Below, piece by piece: positions 57,262-64,000 of a DNA stretch of 64,000 nt (position 1 is the stretch's first letter; the number at the start of each line of letters is the position of its first letter). The notes under the pieces are model-generated. The model saw only the letters and a list, made by a program, of their open reading frames with translations. It ran no database searches and was not told where the DNA came from. Source of the DNA: Riptortus pedestris (taxonomy: Eukaryota > Arthropoda > Insecta > Hemiptera > Alydidae); assembly GCA_019009955.1 (NCBI GenBank), contig CM032233.1:122158501-122222500 (forward strand), written 5' to 3'. The position numbers were made by a program, and so were the translations under genes.

Positions 57262-58790
57262 TCCGCCACTAAGCTGATTTCCTACGCTCCAGGGATGAAA
57301 TAAACAATTTCAGAACGTAAAATCATGGTGTACACCTAACGTATTTGCATGTACCTCCCAGAGTAAAATTTCAATGTAAAAAATATTTTTTTCTGAAATC
57401 GTTGAATAATGGTAACATTACTAAACTGAAATGAGTGAAGAAAGTGAAACATTTTGCAATAGAGTGAAGAAAGTGAATTGCCTTCTTAATTAGTAATAAG
57501 TATAAATTAAAAAATAATTTGAAGTTGGAAATTAAATGCTTTTAAATGTTTCTTAACATTGTAAGAATTTATTTTAAGAAAATAAATTGAAATGTGGAAT
57601 GAATTATTGGTGGAAAATAATCAATATTATTTTAAAATTTAAATATAACAATAATTACCTTCCTTGTTTATAACCTGCACTTGTTTATAACTGCACTACT
57701 TCACAATCATCACTAGTTGTTTTATAACTATGCTTATAACCTTTCACAACCATGCTTATAACCTACCAACAACATACCATAATCTTCACAACATCCTAAT
57801 TTTGTTCATATTCTGGTTAGATCTGATCATGTATTACACGATTACAGAAAAAACTTAATATTACACTCGTGACGAAAGTAGAATTTACAACTCTCGTGAA
57901 ATTACCACACTCGCTTCGCTCGTAAACGTTTCACTCGAGTTGTAAAATGATCTACTTTCGTCACTTGTATAATAAATAACTAGTTTTTTAGGCGTCCAAT
58001 GTAGTGGTGCATCATATAACAGCTTATTGTTAAAATGACATGAGTAGGACTGGGGGTTTACTGAAGGCTGAAACTAAAAAGAACAAATATCTCGGTTAAT
58101 ATTCATGTTAGAAAAAATACATGTTCAACAACATTTATAGGAAATTAAATTTACAATATGATTCCTTCTGTAAAATTTTTCAATCCATCCCAATGCATAG
58201 ATCAACAATTGTTGAGCATCGATAGTTTAAAAATATTGGTTCTCTACAGGTTACGATCCGTCTCATATTGAAGGTGATATTTTCTACCTCCCCCTCCTAT
58301 TCCTGATTCGATTTCATCCAAAAACAAATATGATCTTTAATGTTAACTGAAACTGTTACATGTCGAGTATGGTATAAATCAAATAAAAATTTTCGAGACG
58401 ACAACATAAACTCTTGTTTGATGACGTCTCAAAACGGATTTTCATCCGTTAGACCATTTAGTTATTAAGGTCGAGTGAAATGGTTTAAACACCTTCGATT
58501 TTAACCAATAACAAATATGATCTTAAGTGCTAACTGACACGGTTAAATATCCAGTGCGGTATAGATGAAATAATTATTTTCGATACAAGAACGTGAAATC
58601 ATAATTCATGACACAACAAATGTGCATGTATCACGCATAATAAATTACTCATGAAAACAATATTTATTTGAGCTTAGAATAAAGAGTTTCATGATGTAAC
58701 AGCTCACTGTTATTATGAAATGAGTAGGGGAGTGGGGCTTTACTAAGGGCTGAAAACTAAAAAAATTTAAATACGAGTATATCGGCTAAT
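57262..58790 (-). mobile_element. HINE subfamily B material split by MITE D
   Basis: B-type arm (GTATTTGCATGTACCTCCCA, GTAAAATTTCAATGT) up to about 57381, then MITE D, then the continuation (ATCATATAACAGCTTATTG) and further B arms to about 58790. No intact stem-loop or 5' end remains. Confidence 0.6.
57382..57980 (+). mobile_element. palindromic MITE (family D), copy 2
   Basis: Close match to 23049-23668, including GTTGAATAATGGTAACATTA, the central CTTGTTTATAACCTGCACTT and the palindromic end, where the core is shortened to ACTCGCTTCGCTCGTAAACG. Inserted in a HINE. Confidence 0.85.
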
Positions 58791-58816
58791 ATCCATATTT
58801 GTTTGTGTGAGTGTGT

Positions 58817-58863
<47 letters not shown>

Positions 58864-59330
58864 AGTGTGTTTGTGTGCGCACGTGTTTATATTTGTGATT
58901 GTGAATATTTTAGATATTAGGACATTTAATCTGTTCTTTACAGATGTTTTATCTGTTCTTGTGGTTTTTACATACTAATTTTTATTTATTTGATTTTAGT
59001 TTTAATGTTAACCATTGAAAGTATACACTTGTTTTCCGCAATTTTAATAGTCTTTATAGCTTTTAATTATCTAGTTTCCTTACAAGATATTTTTTTGGTT
59101 TTTGAATTCAATTTTTCGTTTTTGATTATTTTTTTTATTTGTTCATTCGTTTTTTTTTCTCTTTGGTTGTGTTTTGTTATTTGGTTGCTTTCTTAGTTTG
59201 TGCTGCTCTAGTTGTATTGTTTAATTTCTTCTTGTTTCTGTTTTCATTTTTGTATTTTGTTTATATTTATTGCTTTATTTGATGAGCAATAGCGTCTCGC
59301 AAACAACGCTCCACAATAAATAAGTAAAAA
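58791..59330. other. TG microsatellite and T-rich spacer
   Basis: (TG)n at about 58801-58880, then T-rich low-complexity sequence; the 68-codon Phe-rich frame at 58990 is a composition artefact. Confidence 0.5.
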
Positions 59331-59530
59331 ATAATGTACATATTAGAGAAAATAAGTGTATAACAACATTTATAGACAGTTAAATTTACAATAAGATTCG
59401 TTTTATACAATTGTTTGATACGACTTATAATAACTTAGATACTTCGTATTTTCCAAATTCCCCCTCTAAACTACCCTCCCGATTTCAGCCCTTAGCGCCC
59501 TTGATCTTTTGTTATTCACAGAACTCTGTG

Positions 59531-59574
<44 letters not shown>

Positions 59575-60545
59575 CACTGCGCATAAAGAACAAACCCCAT
59601 CGCGCCTTCAACAAACCCCATTTCTACTCATGTCGCATAAAGAACACTGCGTTATATAATAAATCACTTAATTCGTTGCATAAATACCAAATATTGTTTT
59701 CAAGAGACCTTTATTATACGAGATACATGAATATATGTTCTGGTGACACCCCCCCCCCCCCCTGTCTTAAGTTACTAAAATTTGATTGATTGAGATAAGA
59801 ATTATTCTGATTCATTATAGATGTAGTAAATAAACTCAACCGCAAACAAAAACCCGGACACTTAGATTTAGTCTTATAATTTTGTTAAATACTTAATATA
59901 TATGTATATTAATCTTTTTTAATTAAAATAATATGTTAATCTATAGGTTATTTAAACAAAATCTGCCAGAAGTGAATAATTTTTATTGATTATTTACAAA
60001 AAAAATACAAAATAAAAAAAAAAGATAAATTAATACATTTAAAAAAAAATCATTCTTCATTTTTATTACAGTGAATGGTAGATTTCGCTACCCCAAGCGT
60101 TTCGGCAATGTAACGTAAGCTCCGGCCTTCCATCTAAGTTTGAAAGACCCATTATTCTGGACCGAAATAAAAATAAAACATTAATTAAAGAAAATGCTTG
60201 GTTAATAATTAAAGATGTTTCAATATGCGAAAAACTACTTACAGTTTAGAATAGATCAACTTGACGACAAATAAATCTAATCTGAGTTTTATCTAATTGT
60301 TTACTAATCCTGAAGGGATTAGTTCAATGGACTTAGACTCTAAATTCTCTGTACTAACTAGAATACCCACATAAAGAAACACATTACTGAAAGTTAGTTT
60401 TTAATACGACAAATACCAAGTGTCCGGTTTTTTTTTTTTTTTTTTTTTTGAGGTTGAGTGTAGTTTTCACTAAAATTAATATGTTATATTCAGATATATT
60501 TCAATCATTGTTTTTCTTTCCGGTGAAGAATTTTGTTTTTTTATC
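59331..60545. mobile_element. HINE fragments around a TA tract, host of MITE copy 2
   Basis: 59331-59530 is a minus-type arm ending in a TA tract (59534-59572). From about 59585 a plus-type C arm runs (CACTGCGTTATATAATAAATC, poly-C), broken by the MITE at 59833-60460. It resumes with TTTTCACTAAAATTAATATG and ATTGTTTTTCTTTCCGGTGA to about 60535. Confidence 0.65.
59833..60460 (-). mobile_element. HTH-bearing Tc1/mariner-type MITE, copy 2
   Basis: Inverse orientation to copy 1, flanked by TA (59831-59832 and 60461-60462). Ends ACTCAACCGCAAAC and GAGGTTGAGTG; a long T run lies at 60428-60449. The HTH remnant lies near 60080-60130 on the minus strand. Confidence 0.84.
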
Positions 60546-60647
60546 AGACAAGAATATAACGGATTAATTGCGTTTAGAATTTATTTCCCAATCCTAAGAC
60601 TTTGCTTACTTTAACGATTTTAAATTATTCAACTTCCTGTAGCTGTG

Positions 60648-60698
<51 letters not shown>

Positions 60699-60915
60699 AT
60701 TTTGGACTGAGCTCATTTTCTGCATCCCCTAGATAGGATTGATGTGTTTTATACATATGCGTGTGGGTGTGCATTTGTGTGTGTTTGAATTGGCTGAGAA
60801 AATATGTATGTGTAGTTATATTTGTGAGTGGGTTACTTTAACGATTTTAAAATATTCAACTTCCTGTAGCTGTGAATTATATATACACTCAACCGCAAAA
60901 AAAAACCGGACACTT

Positions 60916-61929
60916 AAGGCCATTGGCACACACAGCGGATTTTTCCGAGGCGGATGTTCTACCGTTGCCGCCGTTCCAATAGGTTCTGTCCCACTGTAAG
61001 TACATTGGAGCTTGCACACTCGACGGAAAAAAAACGGATCGGTAAGTTTTACGTTGGCGGTTAGCTGAGCAGCAGCCCGGTGCCACTGGAGCCGACGGAT
61101 GTTTTACCGACCACTTCCATGTATGTGGCCTACGTAACCAATTGAACGTTTGCACACACAGCGGATTTTACCCCTCATACGGTCTGGCAGTAGAACTCTC
61201 TTGCACGCAACCTACTGTTTTGGTTTCCGCATCCGCGTATCCTCTCCCCCTTTGTTTTTGTTGTCATGAGTGAGGAAATTGATAATGAAATTCGTTATTT
61301 CATTAGTGGAATCAAAGCCTGTGCTTTGGGATAAAACTTAGTTAGACCGTTTTATTTAAGGACTGCGAAATGCTACGAAAATCGCTTGGGCATGCGGTGT
61401 GTGTGGAATTACGACGTGGACTTCGACCAGATGCCAGAAAATGAAAGGAATAATTTCAAACTGGGATTGAATACAGTTCCTCATTTTTGTATCTTTCCTG
61501 CGCTGAATGGTATCTTTTTAACCGTCCATGCAGTCTCATCAGAAGGAAGTCATTGACATCCTGAAACATAGTTGAAAAATTTCTTGTCATCTCGTGCTTC
61601 AACTCATCAACCCCCACAAAACAATGTGTAGAAATGCTCCAGCCTACAATTTCCTTCGTTCATTAATTGGATGAATGCCAAATCTGTCGATTTTTTTCTT
61701 CGCCTTCTCATTCGGCGACGGAACATAAACACACAACGTTATGAGACTGCTCTTGGTTCCATGTCCGTGGGACTTCACAATTATGAACTGAAATTTGGTT
61801 CCAGAACTACAACTGTTGGTACCGACGTAGAATTATTTCCTGCCTATTGGCGAACGGTAAAATATCCGACCATAAGCAACGGTAGGTTGTCCCGCTCTCG
61901 GAAAAATCCGCTGTGTGTGCAACTGGCCT
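60916..61929 (+). mobile_element. PIF/Harbinger-type element, 3-bp TTA duplication
   Basis: Comparing MITE copies 2 and 3 gives the exact empty site: TTA is duplicated at 60913-60915 and 61930-61932. The 33-bp terminal inverted repeats begin AGGCCATTGGCACACACAGC and AGGCCAGTTGCACACACAGC. A third, internal copy of GCACACACAGCGGATTTT lies at about 61154-61171. TTA duplications and GGCC-type ends fit PIF/Harbinger. No full transposase frame remains. Confidence 0.85.
61266..61600 (+). pseudogene. possible MADF/Myb-like accessory protein remnant
   Basis: From ATG 61266 the frame reads MSEEIDNEIRYFIS; after a frame change it reads ESKPVLWDKT, resembling the 'RPVLWDKT..DYKDR' start of MADF domains carried by Harbinger-type elements. 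Further frames give VEKFLSSRASTHQPPQNNV. Short and broken, so the identification is tentative. Confidence 0.4.
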
Positions 61930-62716
61930 TTAGATTTAGTCTTATAATTTTGTTAAATACTTAATATATATGTATATTAATCTTTTTAATTAAAATAATT
62001 GGGTTAATCTATAGGTTATTTAAACAAAATCTGCCAAAAGTGAATAATTTTTTATTGATTATTTACAAAAAAAGATAAATCAAACACATTTAAAAAAAAA
62101 ATTAATTCTTCATATTTATTAATTACAGTGAATGGTAGACTTCGGCTAACCCAAGCGTTTTTTTCGGCAATGTAACGTAAGCTCCCGCCTTCCATCTACG
62201 TTTGAAAGACCCATTATTCGTGGACCGAAATATAAAAATAAGAAACATTAATTAAAGAAAATGCTTGGTTAATAATTAAAGATGTTTTAATGTGCGAAAA
62301 ACTACTTATAAACAGTTTTAGAATAGCTCAATTCACGACAAATAAATCTAATCTGAGTTTTATTAATTGTTTATTAGAATAATCAACTTCACACAATAAA
62401 TCTAATCTAGTTTTTTATCTAATTGTTATTAATCCTGAAGTGATTAGTTCAATGGACTTAGACTCTAAAATTCTCTTCTTAGATAACTATGAATACCTCA
62501 CAAAAGAAAATTGCTGAAAATTAGCTTTTAATACGACAAAAATGAAGTGTCCGGTTTTTTTTTGCGGTTGAGTGTATAAAATTGTGGACTGAGCCCATTT
62601 TCTGCATCCCCTAGATAGGATTGATGTGTTTTATACATATGTGTGCGGGTGTGCATTTGTGTGTGTTTGAATTGGCTGAGAAAATATGTATGTGTAGTTA
62701 TATTTGTGAGTGGGTT

Positions 62717-63017
62717 AGTTTGAGTGTGTAAGTGATTAAAGGGAGTGATGTAGAAATGATTGAATTGCGTGCATTAAATAAGGGGGCAGGCTGGTGAGTT
62801 TAGTGCGGAGGGGGGATATCGACTCCCTCCCTACCCACTCTCTACTCTAGTTATTACACTTTTTAAAACAGCCCACCTATATTTTTGGCCTCACTATACA
62901 AAAAAAAAAAAGTTCTCTTCATCCATTCTGTTTGTAGGCCCTACTTAAAGCCTCACCCTCACCATACAGTCTATATAGTTTCCAGCAAAGCTACACCTGG
63001 CTTAAAGAACTCACTAA
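62717..63017. other. unassigned spacer
   Basis: Short region with a G-rich then C-rich stretch (62810-62840) and an A run at 62900. No feature supported. Confidence 0.4.
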
Positions 63018-63020
63018 AAC

Positions 63021-63577
63021 GAAAGTAGATCATTTTCCAACTCGAGTGAAACGTTTACCCGAGAGTTGTAAATATTTCACGAGAGTTGTAAATTCTACTT
63101 TCGTCACGAGTGTAATATTAATTTTTTTCTGTAATCGTTTAATACATGATCAGATCTAACCAGAATATGAACAAAATTAGGATGTTGTGAAGATTATGGT
63201 ATGTTGTTGGTAGGTTATAAGCATGGTTGTGAAAGGTTATAAGCATAGTTATAAAACAACTAGTGATGATTGTGAAGTAGTGCAGTTATAAACAAGTGCA
63301 GGTTATAAACAAGGAAGGTAATTATTATTATATTTAAATTTTAAAATATATTGATTATTTCCACCAATAGTGCATTCAAATTCAATTTATTTTGTTAAAA
63401 TAAATTCTTACAATGTTAAGAAACATTTAAAAGCATTTAATTTCCAACTTCAAATTATTTTTTAATTTATGCTTATTACTAGGCAATTCACTTTCTTCAC
63501 TCTATTGCAAAATGTTTCACTTTCTTCACTCATTTCAGTTTAGTAATGTTACCATTATTCAACGATTACAGAAAAAT
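63021..63577 (-). mobile_element. palindromic MITE (family D), copy 3
   Basis: Inverse of copies 1 and 2: the palindromic end comes first (GAAAGTAGATCATTTTCCAA, ATTCTACTTTCGTCACGAG), then the interior and CAACGATTACAGAAAAA at 63577. The CTTCGCTCG core of the palindrome is deleted. Confidence 0.85.
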
Positions 63578-63643
63578 ATATAACTTCACTATAGTTACTA
63601 GGTATTCCGGTATAACCCTACATAGTGAGACAGGAAATTAAAA

Positions 63644-64000
63644 AAAAGTCCGTCACGCAGGGGCTGCGTAAACTAAGCAGATTTCCCACGTGAAGTTATA
63701 CAATAGAGAAATCTCCATACGAGAGCAAAACAGTTACGGCAAAGGGCCGAACTAGCTTTTGGCGGGAAACTAGTCATCCGTTATCGGCCCACAATTAATA
63801 AAAATGCAAATATCTCGGTTAATATTCAAGATAGAGAATAAATGTATACAACAATATTTATAGTAAATTTAATTTACAATATGATTGGTTCTATACACCT
63901 TTTCGATCCGACGTATAGTAACGGAGATATTTAGAATTTTCGAAAATCCCCCCTCTAAACCCCACCTCCCACTGGTAACGAACTTCATCTTCCATCTTTT
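63644..64000 (-). mobile_element. HINE subfamily A copy, cut by window end
   Basis: AAAAGTCCGTCACGCAGGGG stem-loop end, AAGCAGATTTCCCACGTGAAG, A-type right arm with ACTAGCTTTTGGCGGGAAAC and ATAGTAACGGAGATATT; the TA tract and left arm lie beyond the window. Confidence 0.87.

Larger units (their letters stand above)
60886..62574 (-). mobile_element. HTH-bearing MITE, copy 3, with nested element
   Basis: Ends CACTCAACCGCAAAAAAAAA and TTTTTTGCGGTTGAGTG, flanked by TA at 60884-60885 and 62575-62576. It is interrupted at 60916-61929 by a PIF/Harbinger-type element. The rest aligns with copies 1 and 2, including the HTH remnant near 62130-62200, with a local duplication near 62340-62440. Confidence 0.86.
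60606..62716 (+). repeat. tandem duplication interrupted by a MITE
   Basis: Segment a (ACTTTAACGATTTTAAATTA to TGTGAATTATATA) occurs at 60606-60655 and 60833-60885. Segment b (TTGGACTGAGCTCATTTTCT through TTTGTGAGTGGGTTA) occurs at 60700-60836 and 62582-62716. The order a-b-a-[MITE]-b shows a roughly 225-bp tandem duplication with the MITE inserted at the TA between a and b of the second copy. Confidence 0.85.

Overview
The window is eukaryotic, AT-rich and almost entirely made of transposable-element debris. It looks like an arthropod, most likely an insect with a large repeat-rich genome. The reasons are the mix of element families (R1-, R2-, jockey- and R4/Dong-like non-LTR fragments, BEL/Pao, piggyBac, Tc1/mariner, hAT and PIF/Harbinger), the tRNA-type SINE, and the very long AT, GT and GA microsatellites. 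No bacterial gene organisation is present. Apart from one exon, no long reading frame encodes a host protein; most open frames are microsatellite or minisatellite translations.

Host genes: one short exon (23848-23992, +) has a good splice acceptor and donor and encodes the cysteine pattern of a GDNF-receptor/GAS1 domain. The window therefore probably lies inside or across very large introns of a GFR-alpha/GAS1-like gene. A Cu/Zn superoxide dismutase pseudogene (17680-18123, +) is the only other host-derived coding sequence I recognise.

The dominant component is a single interspersed family, called HINE here, with more than 20 full or partial copies on both strands from end to end. In one orientation it starts with AGCAGATTTCCC, usually as a small TTAAGG-centred palindrome. 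It carries an internal (TA)n tract and ends with an inverted GGGAAATCTGCT, a short stem-loop ACGCAGCCCCTGCGT and GACGGACTTTT. Asymmetric terminal inverted repeats, a 3' hairpin, an internal microsatellite, T/T insertion points and head-to-tail tandem copies are the hallmarks of Helentron-type (HINE/DINE-like) non-autonomous rolling-circle elements. At least three length variants exist: A about 0.6 kb, C about 0.9-1.2 kb, and a divergent B. HINE copies serve as landing sites: a Tc1/mariner element (5487-7226) and an HTH-bearing MITE (53078-53688) sit exactly in their (TA)n tracts, and a SINE with a perfect 15-bp duplication sits in another.

Layout: 0.5-1.5 kb, piggyBac deletion derivative; 2-8.2 kb, HINEs with nested Tc1/mariner; 8.7-11.4 kb, BEL/Pao relic, 40-bp minisatellite and non-LTR endonuclease fragment; 13-17 kb, HINEs and SINE; 17-18 kb, LINE 3' end and SOD pseudogene; 19-20 kb, 91-bp satellite; 22-24 kb, HINE, palindromic MITE and the GAS1-like exon; 24.6-26.2 kb, CCCCGTCAATACT minisatellite and jockey-like RT; 27.8-28.5 kb, piggyBac MITE; 32-37.5 kb, R4-, R1-, R2- and another LINE fragment with a GGTGGAGGT minisatellite; 39.1-42.6 kb, a 3.5-kb purine-only-like GA tract; 43-50 kb, HINEs, two of which share captured flanking DNA; 51.4-52.7 kb, hAT remnant and 65-bp repeat; 52.9-64 kb, HINEs with three HTH-MITE copies, one carrying a nested PIF/Harbinger-type element.

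All family assignments come from reading motifs by eye. Coordinates of degraded repeats are good to roughly 10-30 bases.
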